From contig NZ_LRPC01000028.1 of the NCBI RefSeq assembly GCF_001592965.1, positions 186,001 to 250,000 of the forward strand: a stretch of DNA of 64,000 nucleotides. The letters are read 5' to 3'. Positions 26,847 to 35,980 of this stretch are shown here, one piece after another; positions within the stretch are counted from its first letter, which is position 1; every line of letters begins with the position of its first letter. This DNA is from Roseivirga spongicola (lineage in GTDB: Bacteria; Bacteroidota; Bacteroidia; Cytophagales; Cyclobacteriaceae). Below the pieces are notes generated by a model. The model saw only the letters and a program-made list of their open reading frames with translations, searched no databases and had not been told where the DNA came from. Made by a program: the position numbers and the translations under genes.

Positions 26847-26868
26847 AGAGTTGTGCTTAAGCATACTT

Positions 26869-29271
26869 TTAAAAACTAGCCCTAAAGGAGATTACCGCAT
26901 TTAATCCTGGTGCGCTGATGCCAGAGGAGTAAGGTCTATAGTGAGTGTCTAGTATGTTTTCTAAGTTAAAATTGATGCTGTAATAGTCACTCAGTTTATA
27001 GGAGTTGTAGATGTTAATGGTATACCACGGAAGTACCCCATCTGCAGTATAAAGGTGTGGTTTGGCCTGTTCCGAAGGTGCTAAATCATTGAAAGCTATT
27101 CCACCATTAAACTTGATAAGAAAAGATGAAGTGAGTTTTCCTTGGGTCATACTCATACCTGCCTCTCCAAATATGGGAGGAACATGCCTGAGTGGCTCAT
27201 TATTGATTTTGTCTTCACCTTTAGTATAGGTGATTGATGCATTCATAGATAAACCTTTCTGGATATTCCAATTACCGTACAAACTAACTCCCCAGATGTA
27301 AGCCTCACCAACATTTTGTTCAGCAAAAACATTACTTAAAACATCATCATATTCAATCTGACTTTGACCATTGAAAGTGAACGGCCTTCGAACTAAAGCA
27401 TCTCTTAAGAATGAGAAGTAGTTTACAAAGTTAAAGCTGAATTTATCTTTGATACTTCTACTGATTCCATATTCCACATTGTAGCTGTATTCCGGCTTTG
27501 CTTCAGTATTAGGAACAACTACAGCACCTGGTTCGGAATCGAATACCTTGGCAACATCATCTACATTGGGTGCTCTAAAACCAGATGAAACCAATGTGTT
27601 GAATTTCCATCCGTTGCCTGGATTAAATACCAAGCCTAGGTTTCCCGTTAGGGCACCATTGCTCAGTTTAATTTCATTGTAAGGGAAGTTATATAAGGTA
27701 TCATCTTCAAACTTCGATTTAAGTTTTGTGAAGGTATACCTTACACCTGAGTTTAGGATTAAACGGCTGCTAAGGTTGTTTTTTATGCTTAGATAAGCTG
27801 CTGCAGAACTGTAGTCCGAGCCTCCATCAGGATATCGGGTGCTTAATGCTCCAATTTCTTTGGTCATAATGTTTTCGGTGAAGGCAGAAAACTCCACCTT
27901 ATTGGTAGCCATTTCTAAGCCATAGTACAGCTCGTTACTGAATCCTAGCGACTTGTAGGCATCAACATTTAGCGATAGGATATTCACCTTTTCCTTTCTG
28001 TTTCTTAGAATTTCAGATTGAAACCTTCTATCGTGTCGGCTTTCTTCTACAAACTGAATGGCTGTTGTCAGCCTTAGTCTGTCGAAAAATGTGTTTGGAT
28101 AGGTGAAGTTGCTTTGAAAGGCATGCATTTGCCACAGTTGCGGTCCGTAGTACCATTCTGCATTTTTCAGAACGTTGTTTTCTTTTTCAATCAGTCGGTC
28201 GTATCTGTGAATGTCAGACGAACCGGAATAATGAAAGGAATAAGAGAAGTCCATAAATGAACCGAGTCTCCACTTGAATTTTTGCAAGACATTATATTGG
28301 TCGTAACCAGAAGGTCGCTGAATATTTGGCTTGTCGTTTTGAACAATAATGTCAGTATTGCCCTGCCGTTCAATGTATTCCAGCCTTTTACCGAAGTCGG
28401 GAAATTCATCGGTTCTTCTTGAGCCAGTTCTTAAATCGCTAAACTTGCGATAACTCACACTCGAAAAGCTTGAAAAGTTGGGCAAGCTAAATTCAATGTT
28501 ATAGTTGCCCGAAATGGCACCGCTGGCTGAAGAATATCGACCAAACCCTCCTGATGAAATACCAAGGTATTCGGAGTCGGAAAAAGAGGGCTCTTTGGTG
28601 TGGAAATCCATCACTCCGCCCAAAGCATCGCTACCATAAACTACTGAGCTTGGCCCAAAAACTACTTCTGCCTTTTCAATACTAGCAGGGTCTAAGCTGA
28701 TTATATTTTGAAGATTTCCACTCCTGTATACAGCATTGTTCATTCGAACGCCATCAATCACAATGAGCAAACCGTTAGCCGCAAAGCCTCTGATCATCGG
28801 ACTGCCACCACCCAGTTGACTTTTCTGGACGAAAACCTGACTGTTAGAGCTTAACATATCTGCGGTGGTAGCGGGTTCGGCAAGCGCAATGTCTTCTTTT
28901 TCGAACTCAACAATTTGCTGTGGTATTTCCTCTTGATATTGTTCCCAGCGATTGGCAGAAACGACAACGCCATCCATCTCGGTAATATCTTCCTTGAGTT
29001 CAACCCTAAAGCCCATTCTGACAAGCTCTTTGTATTTGATGAGCGTTGCTCTGTAAGATGGGTGTCTGAAAATGAGTTCACCTTCGGTGGAAAAACCCTT
29101 CAGTTTAGCTCTCCCGGCTTTATCAGTGACTGCACCCTTGTCTGTTCCTCTTTCTTGAATGGTAACTAGCTCAATAGGTTTCTGTGTGGTTTTGTCAATC
29201 ACCATTATGGTTTGAGCCTTGAGTGAGAAGGTCAAAATGAAGAGGGCAAAACCGATGGTAAATCGAATCAT
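26869..29271 (-). CDS. TonB-dependent outer-membrane receptor
   Basis: 800 residues from ATG 29271, which starts a clean signal peptide (MIRFTIGFALFILTFSLKAQ); the frame is open 30 codons more but that would bury the signal and overlap the divergent hydrolase gene. Domain order: carboxypeptidase-regulatory-like N-terminus (~20-95), plug (~110-230; QVFVQKSQLGGGSPMIRGF, VYGSDALGGVMDF), then a 22-strand-type barrel ending in an aromatic residue (NAVISFRASF). It imports a ligand (siderophore, haem, vitamin B12 or sugar) using TonB energy; no SusD-type partner or substrate gene lies next to it. Confidence 0.93.
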   Translation of the reverse strand: MIRFTIGFALFILTFSLKAQTIMVIDKTTQKPIELVTIQERGTDKGAVTDKAGRAKLKGFSTEGELIFRHPSYRATLIKYKELVRMGFRVELKEDITEMDGVVVSANRWEQYQEEIPQQIVEFEKEDIALAEPATTADMLSSNSQVFVQKSQLGGGSPMIRGFAANGLLIVIDGVRMNNAVYRSGNLQNIISLDPASIEKAEVVFGPSSVVYGSDALGGVMDFHTKEPSFSDSEYLGISSGGFGRYSSASGAISGNYNIEFSLPNFSSFSSVSYRKFSDLRTGSRRTDEFPDFGKRLEYIERQGNTDIIVQNDKPNIQRPSGYDQYNVLQKFKWRLGSFMDFSYSFHYSGSSDIHRYDRLIEKENNVLKNAEWYYGPQLWQMHAFQSNFTYPNTFFDRLRLTTAIQFVEESRHDRRFQSEILRNRKEKVNILSLNVDAYKSLGFSNELYYGLEMATNKVEFSAFTENIMTKEIGALSTRYPDGGSDYSSAAAYLSIKNNLSSRLILNSGVRYTFTKLKSKFEDDTLYNFPYNEIKLSNGALTGNLGLVFNPGNGWKFNTLVSSGFRAPNVDDVAKVFDSEPGAVVVPNTEAKPEYSYNVEYGISRSIKDKFSFNFVNYFSFLRDALVRRPFTFNGQSQIEYDDVLSNVFAEQNVGEAYIWGVSLYGNWNIQKGLSMNASITYTKGEDKINNEPLRHVPPIFGEAGMSMTQGKLTSSFLIKFNGGIAFNDLAPSEQAKPHLYTADGVLPWYTINIYNSYKLSDYYSINFNLENILDTHYRPYSSGISAPGLNAVISFRASF

Positions 29272-29354
29272 AAACTGAAACTGCGAATAAACAAAAAATG
29301 GTTTTGCATTTGATGAATTAAGGTCTTGCTTGCAACAAATATAGCTGATACCGC

Positions 29355-30314
29355 ATGCCAATTGTAGAGTCTAAATACAAAGGTCCTCCTTTTTACTATT
29401 TCAATAAACACGCTGAAACCATTATTCCTAGCTTAATGCGTAAGGTTGATGTCAGTTATACCCGGGAACAAATAGACACACCAGATAATGATTTTCTAAA
29501 TGTAGACTGGGTTAGAAATGGCCATAGAAGGTTATTGGTAATTTCTCATGGATTAGAAGGTGGCTCAGACAGACACTATGTCACGGCTTTGGCGAAGCTT
29601 TTTAGTAGCAACGGTTGGGATGTTGCAGCATGGAATAACCGAACCTGCAATGGTGAAATGAATAAGACAATTAAGCTCTATCACCATGCCGCTAGCTACG
29701 ATATCAGAACGGTGGTAAATCATGCTTTAGAGACTCAAGGTTACGATGAAGTTTGTTTGGCCGGAATAAGTATGGGAGGTGGTCAGACATTGCGCTTCAT
29801 GGGACAGGGAGAAGAATTCCCTTTACCAAAGCAGGTAAAGAAGGCCGTGGCTATTTCTGTGCCTTGCTATCTTCCGCATAGTGTAGAAACCCTTTATGAT
29901 AAGTCGAACAAGCTCTATGAGCAACGTTTCCTAAAAAAGTTGATAGTCAAGATAAAGGCTAAGGCTCAGCAGTTTTCGGAGATCGATATTGAAGGGATTG
30001 ATGATATCAGAAACTTAGAAGAGTTCGATAATCGTTATTCCGCTCCACTTAATGACTTTGAGAGTGCTAAGGCCTTTTATGAGTTTTGTAATCCTTATCC
30101 CTTTATGAAGAATATAGATAGACCTACACTCATCATCAATGCATTGAACGACCCGTTGTTGAAGGGCAAGTGCTATCCGTTTGAGCTCGCTGAAACCAAT
30201 AGCAATATCTTCTTAGAAACACCCAAAAGGGGAGGTCATGTAGGTTTTGCTCTTTGGAATTCTGAATATACTTACAGTGAAAAAAGAGCTTTTGAGTTTT
30301 TGAATGAATCTTAG
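29355..30314 (+). CDS. YheT family alpha/beta hydrolase
   Basis: 319 residues. Family signatures: VISHGLEGGSDRHYV (oxyanion region), the nucleophile elbow AGISMGGGQTLRF (Ser), LNDPL (acid) and GGHVGFALWN (His), so the catalytic triad is complete. YheT/ABHD1-type proteins are esterase-like with poorly known substrates. Divergent from the TonB receptor, about 83 bases apart, and overlapping the convergent DUF779 gene end by four bases. Confidence 0.88.
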   Translation: MPIVESKYKGPPFYYFNKHAETIIPSLMRKVDVSYTREQIDTPDNDFLNVDWVRNGHRRLLVISHGLEGGSDRHYVTALAKLFSSNGWDVAAWNNRTCNGEMNKTIKLYHHAASYDIRTVVNHALETQGYDEVCLAGISMGGGQTLRFMGQGEEFPLPKQVKKAVAISVPCYLPHSVETLYDKSNKLYEQRFLKKLIVKIKAKAQQFSEIDIEGIDDIRNLEEFDNRYSAPLNDFESAKAFYEFCNPYPFMKNIDRPTLIINALNDPLLKGKCYPFELAETNSNIFLETPKRGGHVGFALWNSEYTYSEKRAFEFLNES

Positions 30315-30673
30315 ACTAGCTCTAGCTCTCTTAATTCTTCTTCTGAAAATAGCTTCGATTTGATGATAAACCTGATGCCCATCGGAATTTCTAACGAAAA
30401 ACTAGAACCTCTGCCTTTGGTGACATCAACTGTAAGTTGAGTATGCTTCCAGTATTCAAATTGATCCCTCGACATGTAGAAGGGACAATCAGCAACTTCA
30501 CCCAAAAGTATATCTGAATCATCTAGAAAGAGATCGCCTTCTGGAAAACACATAGGAGATGAGCCATCGCAACAACCCCCGCTTTGATGAAACATGAGAG
30601 AGCCATGCTGTTGCCGTAATTGGTCGACAACAGCAGCGGCTTCCATGGTTATTAAAACTCTCTGGACTGTCAT
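30311..30673 (-). CDS. DUF779 protein (aldehyde dehydrogenase partner)
   Basis: 120 residues with a cysteine-rich motif HQSGGCCDGSSPMCFP and DCPFYMSRDQFEYWKHTQL, matching DUF779. The family is regularly encoded directly downstream of NAD-dependent aldehyde dehydrogenases, as here: TAATG joins the two genes. Its cysteines suggest metal binding or a redox role; the actual function is unknown. Confidence 0.85.
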   Translation of the reverse strand: MTVQRVLITMEAAAVVDQLRQQHGSLMFHQSGGCCDGSSPMCFPEGDLFLDDSDILLGEVADCPFYMSRDQFEYWKHTQLTVDVTKGRGSSFSLEIPMGIRFIIKSKLFSEEELRELELV

Positions 30674-32196
30674 TAGAAGAATCCTAATGCTTTTTTATCG
30701 TAAGATATTAGCATGTTCTTAGTCTGTCTGTAGTGAGAAAGCATCATTTTGTGGTTCTCTCTACCAATTCCAGACTTTTTGTAGCCTCCGAATGGTGCAT
30801 GAGCAGGGTAATTATGATAACAGTTTACCCAAACTCTACCTGCTTTAATGCCTCTGGCAATTTGATATGCCTGATGCATGTCGCGAGTCCATAAACCTGC
30901 ACCTAAACCATAAAGTGTATCATTGGCTATTTCGAGTGCTTCTGCTTCATCTTTAAAAGTGGTAACGCATACTACTGGTCCGAAGATCTCTTCTTGGAAC
31001 ACTCTCATTTTATTGTTGCCCTTCAGAATGGTTGGCTGAATGTAATATCCGCCCTCTAAGCCTTCGTTGTATGCTGCTGCTCCACCAGCCAACACTTCAC
31101 AACCTTCCTCTTTTCCAATACTTATGTAGTTGAGAATCTTCTCATACTGGTCGTTTGAAGCTTGTGCTCCCATCATGGTATTTGGGTCGAGCGGGTGGCC
31201 GAGCTTAATCGCCTTTGTTCGTTCTACCACTCTTTCTATAAAGGCATCGAAAATGCTCTCCTGAACTAAAATTCTTGAAGGACAAGTACAAACTTCACCT
31301 TGATTTAGGGCGAACATTACGGCACCTTCCAAACACTTGTCGAAGAAGTCATCGTCAGCATCCATTACACTTTCAAAGAATACGTTAGGCGATTTCCCAC
31401 CTAATTCCAGTGTAACTGGCTTAATGTTTTTGGCAGCATATTGCATGATCAACTGACCTGTGGTAGTTTCTCCTGTAAAGGCTACTTTTTCAACTCTTGG
31501 GCTAGAAGCTAAAGGTTTTCCAGCTTCAACTCCGAAACCGTTAACTACATTCACAACCCCTGGAGGAAGAATGTCTTCAATCATTTCCATCAGAATCATT
31601 ATGCCCACAGGAGTTTGCTCTGCAGGTTTAATAACCACGCAATTGCCAGCAGCTAGAGCTGGAGCAAGTTTCCAAGTTGCCATTAATAGCGGGAAGTTCC
31701 ATGGAATAATTTGGCCAACCACACCGAGCGGCTCCAGAATGTTGAGAGAAACCGTATTAGCATCTAGTTCACTTGCTGAGCCTTCTTCGGCACGAATTAC
31801 CCCAGCAAAGTATCTGAAGTGATCAACTGCCAAAGGAAGATCGGCAGCTCTAGTTTCTCTAATAGCTTTTCCATTATCCCAGGTTTCAACCCTGGCCAAA
31901 GTCTCAAGATTCGCTTCAATTCTATCTGCTATTTTTAGCAGCATGTTGCTTCTTTCTGTAGCCGATGATACGTTGAAGGTTTTAGCAGCTTCCCATGCAG
32001 CGTCAAGCGCTAGTTCTACATCTTCTGCAGAAGACCTTGCTACCTTAGTAAAGGCATTGCCATCTACAGGAGAAATGCTCTCGAAGTATTCTCCATTGGT
32101 TGGTGCTACCCATTTACCTCCAATGAAATTATCGTACTGATCTTTGAATTTCGGTTTTTCAACCGCAGTAGCGGCTGTTGTTATTGCTTCACTCAT
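30673..32196 (-). CDS. NAD(P)-dependent aldehyde dehydrogenase
   Basis: 507 residues, full-length ALDH. Signatures: [22 protein letters not shown], the glycine-rich [10 protein letters not shown], catalytic Glu in [12 protein letters not shown] and catalytic Cys in [11 protein letters not shown]. It oxidises short-chain aldehydes such as acetaldehyde in the ExaC/AldA branch, an assignment supported by the DUF779 partner. It is divergent from an AraC-family regulator across 200 bases, which very likely controls it. A second Cys two residues after the catalytic one is notable but common in this branch. Confidence 0.94.
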   Translation of the reverse strand: MSEAITTAATAVEKPKFKDQYDNFIGGKWVAPTNGEYFESISPVDGNAFTKVARSSAEDVELALDAAWEAAKTFNVSSATERSNMLLKIADRIEANLETLARVETWDNGKAIRETRAADLPLAVDHFRYFAGVIRAEEGSASELDANTVSLNILEPLGVVGQIIPWNFPLLMATWKLAPALAAGNCVVIKPAEQTPVGIMILMEMIEDILPPGVVNVVNGFGVEAGKPLASSPRVEKVAFTGETTTGQLIMQYAAKNIKPVTLELGGKSPNVFFESVMDADDDFFDKCLEGAVMFALNQGEVCTCPSRILVQESIFDAFIERVVERTKAIKLGHPLDPNTMMGAQASNDQYEKILNYISIGKEEGCEVLAGGAAAYNEGLEGGYYIQPTILKGNNKMRVFQEEIFGPVVCVTTFKDEAEALEIANDTLYGLGAGLWTRDMHQAYQIARGIKAGRVWVNCYHNYPAHAPFGGYKKSGIGRENHKMMLSHYRQTKNMLISYDKKALGFF

Positions 32197-32396
32197 AATT
32201 ATCTATGTTTTGTTTAAAATTCATTTTAATGTTTTGAGAGTAGTGCTTTTTGTAAAATTATGTACCGCTGAAATCGTTTGCTTGATGGATTCTGCCAAAA
32301 AGATGAACAATCCTTGCATTGTCTGTCAGGCGACACTAAATTTTGATGATAATTCACTTTGGCTGAGTAATTTGATGTCAAAGGAATTGAGGTGCT

Positions 32397-33314
32397 ATGG
32401 AGCTGTCAGACAAATTTTATAAAGACCGAAAACTTCAGACGTTAGTCGAAAATCAGACCACCTATACGGTTAACAGTGCAGAAATGCATGTTTTCGAAAC
32501 TCACCAAGAAGCTGATAGAGTCTTGCTCCAATTCGATCAACCAGTTTTGGCAAGTATGTTAATGGGAAAGAAGGTGATGCACCTGAGAGACTATAGTGCA
32601 TTCGATTTCCTGCCGGGCGAATCATTGATTTTGCCATCACAAGAAGTGATGTGTATTGATTTTCCTGAGGCGCAAATGAATAACCCTACCAAGTGCCTTG
32701 CCATGACCATTGATGAAGTTAGGATTAGAAAGGTAATTCAGGAAATGAATGAAGTGATGCCAAAGGCCGATGATGCAGAATGGCGCTTTACCGATTACAA
32801 TTTCCACTTTACCAATGAAGTGGCGATTAACCAGATCATCAAAAAGCTGATGTTCCTTTTTACAGAGAATCATCCTGCAAAAGACTTGTTTGTAAACATG
32901 TCTTTAAAGGAATTGATCGTTCGAATTCTACAAACTGAAACCAGAAAGATCTATTCTGAGAAGGCCATTAGTATGAGTAGCAGCAATAGGCTGGCCTTTG
33001 TTGTAGCTTATATTAGAGAGAATTTGCATGAACCTTTGACCATTGAGGACCTCAGCGAAAAGGTCTGCATGAGCCCATCGCATTTTCACAGAGTATTCAA
33101 GAATGAAATGGGAATTTCTCCTGTTAACTTCATCAATAATGAGCGAATTAAGCTTGCAGAAAGTATGTTGAAAGACCCTCAGGTAAGAGTGAAGGAAGTG
33201 TATATGGCTTGTGGGTTCAACAGTCTTTCTTACTTTAATAGAATGTTCAAGCGCCAGAATAGCCTTTCTCCAAGGGCGTATAAAAATCAGTCGAATGGTT
33301 CTCTTCTTAATTAA
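32397..33314 (+). CDS. AraC family transcriptional regulator
   Basis: 305 residues. The N-terminal ~180 residues form an AraC_N-type sensor (LLQFDQPVLASMLMGKKVMHL, PGESLILPSQEVMCIDFP). The C-terminal part holds the two helix-turn-helix units (EPLTIEDLSEKVCMSPSHFHRVFK and VKEVYMACGFNSLSYFNRMFKR). It is divergent from the ALDH-DUF779 pair and is the likely regulator of it, perhaps responding to an aldehyde or alcohol. Convergent with the EEP hydrolase gene; their stops overlap. Confidence 0.92.
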   Translation: MELSDKFYKDRKLQTLVENQTTYTVNSAEMHVFETHQEADRVLLQFDQPVLASMLMGKKVMHLRDYSAFDFLPGESLILPSQEVMCIDFPEAQMNNPTKCLAMTIDEVRIRKVIQEMNEVMPKADDAEWRFTDYNFHFTNEVAINQIIKKLMFLFTENHPAKDLFVNMSLKELIVRILQTETRKIYSEKAISMSSSNRLAFVVAYIRENLHEPLTIEDLSEKVCMSPSHFHRVFKNEMGISPVNFINNERIKLAESMLKDPQVRVKEVYMACGFNSLSYFNRMFKRQNSLSPRAYKNQSNGSLLN

Positions 33315-34144
33315 TCCTTCAACCTGAAAGTTGCTACTACTGGTAAATGATCGGAGACCCAAAGGCCATTATCTCTTTTATCGTCTAGGTGCGAATAGCT
33401 CAATACTTCTAGGTTTCTGCTAAAGATATAGTCTATTCTTCTTTCCAACTTCGAGTTTACATCGAATCCACTGAAAGTTCCGATTGGGCCGATAAGCTTA
33501 CCTTTAGATTTCTCCAAGTCATCATCCATGTATTTGACAATGTTAGCGTATGGGTCAGTATCTGGAGTAACATTGAAATCACCAGTTAGAATAACTGCAT
33601 CTCTTTTTCCAGTCATTTCTTTAATTTTATCAACAATAAGTTCAGCAGACTCAGCTCTTGCTTCTACACCTACATGATCGAAGTGAGTATTGAAATGCCA
33701 AAACCTGTTCCCGTCTTCCATTTCAAACTGAGCATAGGTGCAAACTCTTGGTAGAGCAGCATCCCATCCTTTAGAAACTTTGTCGGGAGTGGGAGATAGC
33801 CAGAAAGTTCCACTGGTAATTAGCTTTAAATCTTTCCTGTAGAAAATAGCGCTGTATTCGCCACCAGTTTTTCCATCATCTCTGCCAACACCAACATAGC
33901 TGTAGTTCTCCAAGTTGCTATCCAGATACTTCATCTGGTTTAAAACCGCTTCTTGAACACCGAATGAAATCAGATCATTGGCTTTTAATAGATCAACTGT
34001 GGCTTCTTTTCTATGGCCCCACCAGTTCTCATTGTCATGAGGATTGTTGAAACGAATGTTATAGCTAGCCACATTGATCTCTTGAGCGAAAAGGCTTAGT
34101 GGAAGGAGTAAAAGAACAGAAAGGTATAATCGATTAAATCTCAT
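33311..34144 (-). CDS. Secreted endonuclease/exonuclease/phosphatase (EEP) family protein
   Basis: 277 residues with a signal peptide (MRFNRLYLSVLLLLPLSLFA, cleaved before QE). EEP-fold motifs: VASYNIRFNN, FGVQEAVLNQMKYL (metal Glu), HFNTHFDHVG, VILTGDFNVTPDTDPY, and WVSDHLPVVATF (catalytic Asp-His). It could be a nuclease, phosphodiesterase or sphingomyelinase-like enzyme acting in the periplasm; the substrate is not readable. Confidence 0.9.
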   Translation of the reverse strand: MRFNRLYLSVLLLLPLSLFAQEINVASYNIRFNNPHDNENWWGHRKEATVDLLKANDLISFGVQEAVLNQMKYLDSNLENYSYVGVGRDDGKTGGEYSAIFYRKDLKLITSGTFWLSPTPDKVSKGWDAALPRVCTYAQFEMEDGNRFWHFNTHFDHVGVEARAESAELIVDKIKEMTGKRDAVILTGDFNVTPDTDPYANIVKYMDDDLEKSKGKLIGPIGTFSGFDVNSKLERRIDYIFSRNLEVLSYSHLDDKRDNGLWVSDHLPVVATFRLKD

Positions 34145-34204
34145 GCCGGCAAATAAAGGTTATCACTAGATAAACAGAAATACCTAGCATTAGTTAATTG
34201 TGAA

Positions 34205-35401
34205 TTAAATACGTTTTAAAGCCAAGTCGCTTACCGTGTTGCCTATAGATAGTGAGGAAGTAGCAGCAGGGCTCGGTGCATTACAAACATTAATGGCTTG
34301 TTCTGACTCAAAGATGGCAAAATCATCGAGCAAACCACCGGTCCTGTCACAGGCTTGAGCTCTTACTCCAGCACCACCATCGACCAAGTCATTTTCCTGA
34401 ATTTCGGGGATAAGTTTTTGAAGTGCTTTGGTAAAGGCTGCCTTTGAGAATGATCGATACATTTCTCCAAACCCTGTTCTCCAGTACTTCATAGCCACTT
34501 TTTGGAATCCTGGCCACATTAGAGACTCCATAAGTTCACCCAAATGAATCTGCGATTTCTTATAACCTTCTCTTCTGAATGCCAGTACTGCGTTAGGGCC
34601 AGCTTCGATACCTCCATTGATCATCCTCGTAAAATGTACTCCGAGAAACGGGAAGTTAGGATCAGGAACAGGGTAAATCAGGTGCTTTACTAAATATTCT
34701 TTTTCAGGTTTCAGCTTGAAGTATTCTCCCCGAAATGGGATGATTTTGAGGTCTACATCTTCAGATGTTTTCCTTGCAAGTTTATCCGAATAAAGTCCGC
34801 CACAATTAATTACTAAGTCGGCCTCAAGATTTTGTTTGTTAGTTTCAATGACTGAAATCTTATTGATTTCTTTAATGTCATTTACCTTTTCACCTAGAAA
34901 AATCTCACCTCCAAAGGCTCTTATTTTCTCAGCATATTTTTCTGCAACTGCCGTATAGTCAATTATTCCAGTGTAAGGCACTTTAATGGCCGCAATGCCA
35001 TTAACATGTGGTTCAATCTCTTTCAGCTCTTCAATACTAAGCTTAGAGATCTGATCGAGTCCATTTTCTAAACCTCTATTATATAGGTTTTCAAGTAGTG
35101 GTTTTTGGAAGTCGTCTGTAGCTACTACAACCTTACCGCAAAGTTCGTAAGGTACTCCTTCTTCTTTGCAGAAGTTCAGGAGCATATCGTAACCGTTTAT
35201 GCAATTCTTCGCCTTCAGGCTACCTGGTTTATAATATAGGCCTGAGTGTATTACTCCACTATTATTCCCAGTCTGATGCTTACAAATTACGGTCTCCTTT
35301 TCAACCAGAGCCAGTTTGAGTCCTGGCTTCTTTTTAAGCAATTGATAGGCAGTAGATAAGCCAACAATACCACCACCAATAACCACTACATTATATTTCA
35401 T
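34205..35401 (-). CDS. lhgO: L-2-hydroxyglutarate oxidase
   Basis: 398 residues. FAD-binding start VVVIGGGIVGLSTAYQLL; family motifs QTGNNSGVIHSGLYYKPGSLKA, DYTAVAEKYAEKI, VINCGGLYSDKLA and the C-terminal GAGVRAQACDRTGGLLDDFAI. It oxidises L-2-hydroxyglutarate to 2-oxoglutarate, clearing a metabolic by-product. It lies one base after the DUF3127 stop, so the two genes are probably one transcript. It is about 14 kb from the glutaryl-CoA dehydrogenase gene, with no direct operon link. Confidence 0.92.
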   Translation of the reverse strand: MKYNVVVIGGGIVGLSTAYQLLKKKPGLKLALVEKETVICKHQTGNNSGVIHSGLYYKPGSLKAKNCINGYDMLLNFCKEEGVPYELCGKVVVATDDFQKPLLENLYNRGLENGLDQISKLSIEELKEIEPHVNGIAAIKVPYTGIIDYTAVAEKYAEKIRAFGGEIFLGEKVNDIKEINKISVIETNKQNLEADLVINCGGLYSDKLARKTSEDVDLKIIPFRGEYFKLKPEKEYLVKHLIYPVPDPNFPFLGVHFTRMINGGIEAGPNAVLAFRREGYKKSQIHLGELMESLMWPGFQKVAMKYWRTGFGEMYRSFSKAAFTKALQKLIPEIQENDLVDGGAGVRAQACDRTGGLLDDFAIFESEQAINVCNAPSPAATSSLSIGNTVSDLALKRI

Positions 35402-35402
35402 A

Positions 35403-35789
35403 TTAGAATGGTAAGTCGTCAGAATCTTCGCTCAACCAATCTGGTTCATCATTGGCAGAGGGAGGAGGAGGTGTATTACCACCACCATTAGGAGCAGGTG
35501 CGGCAGTGCTTTCAGCATTTATTCTCCATGCTTGTAAGGTGTTGAAGTATCTGTCTTCTCCGTTCTTCGGGTCTGTCCATTTTCTTCCTTTTAGGTTGAA
35601 GCTGATGGTAACCTCTTGCCCAGTAGAGAAATTATCTAACATATCACATTTATCTTGAATGCATTCAAACTTCACATACTCAGGGTATTGAGGGTTTTCT
35701 GCAAACTCTACGACAAACTCTCTTTTTTTGAATGTGCCTGTTACTTGGTGTGTGGGAAATATCTTTTCAATCTTCGCTTTAATATCCAT
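35403..35789 (-). CDS. DUF3127 protein (OB-fold-like, SSB-type acidic tail)
   Basis: 128 residues from ATG 35789. The N-terminal ~85 residues match DUF3127 (KIEKIFPTHQVTGTFKKREF, FECIQDKCDML, VTISFNLKGRKWTD), an OB-fold-like domain. A low-complexity linker rich in A, P, G and N follows, then an acidic end SEDSDDLPF. That tail resembles the DDDIPF tip by which SSB recruits DNA-repair proteins, so a single-stranded nucleic-acid-binding hub is possible (inference). Upstream of lhgO. Confidence 0.8.
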   Translation of the reverse strand: MDIKAKIEKIFPTHQVTGTFKKREFVVEFAENPQYPEYVKFECIQDKCDMLDNFSTGQEVTISFNLKGRKWTDPKNGEDRYFNTLQAWRINAESTAAPAPNGGGNTPPPPSANDEPDWLSEDSDDLPF

Positions 35790-35792
35790 CAA

Positions 35793-35980
35793 TTCAATTT
35801 TGCTTCAAAACAATTCAATTATACCAGAATACGCAAGCTAAGGGATGTGATTATCTGAATTGTGATAAACCTATTGACCTTCAAATTGTCGAATAAGAAA
35901 TATTCTATTTCTGTTTAATGAAGTTTTATAATTATTCATATTTGAGGTTACCGTTGTAACACTACTACACAAAAAAGACT
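35793..35980. promoter_or_regulatory. Divergent intergenic region with a 7-3-7 palindrome
   Basis: AGAAATA-TTC-TATTTCT (35896-35912) is a perfect inverted repeat between the DUF3127 and first T9SS-cargo genes; a TTTATAATTATTCATATTTG stretch at 35928-35946 is promoter-like. No known box can be named with confidence. Confidence 0.35.

Larger units (their letters stand above)
26075..26868. other. Gene-free 794-bp region filled with palindromic repeats
   Basis: No convincing coding frame. Hairpins seen: ATCTCCTTTTTAAAAGGAGGAT (26530-26551, quoted in full it is 22 bases with a central TTTTTAAAA), TATGCCTTTAGGTGCAA / TTGTACCTAAAGGTATA (26594-26640), CTTTCCGTC / GACGGAAAG (26701-26709 / 26724-26732) and a CATCCTGAGCG element (26773-26846). 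Also a decayed TTCCCCCTTTTTCG word at 26337. The promoter of the kinase gene should lie near 26080-26130. Confidence 0.7.

Noticed and set aside
26075-26868. A small RNA or riboswitch in the 794-bp gap
   Set aside because: Only palindromic repeats are seen; nothing resembles a known riboswitch and no promoter-terminator pair could be defined.
31460-31822. A 120-codon plus-strand frame
   Set aside because: It is antisense to conserved aldehyde dehydrogenase motifs.
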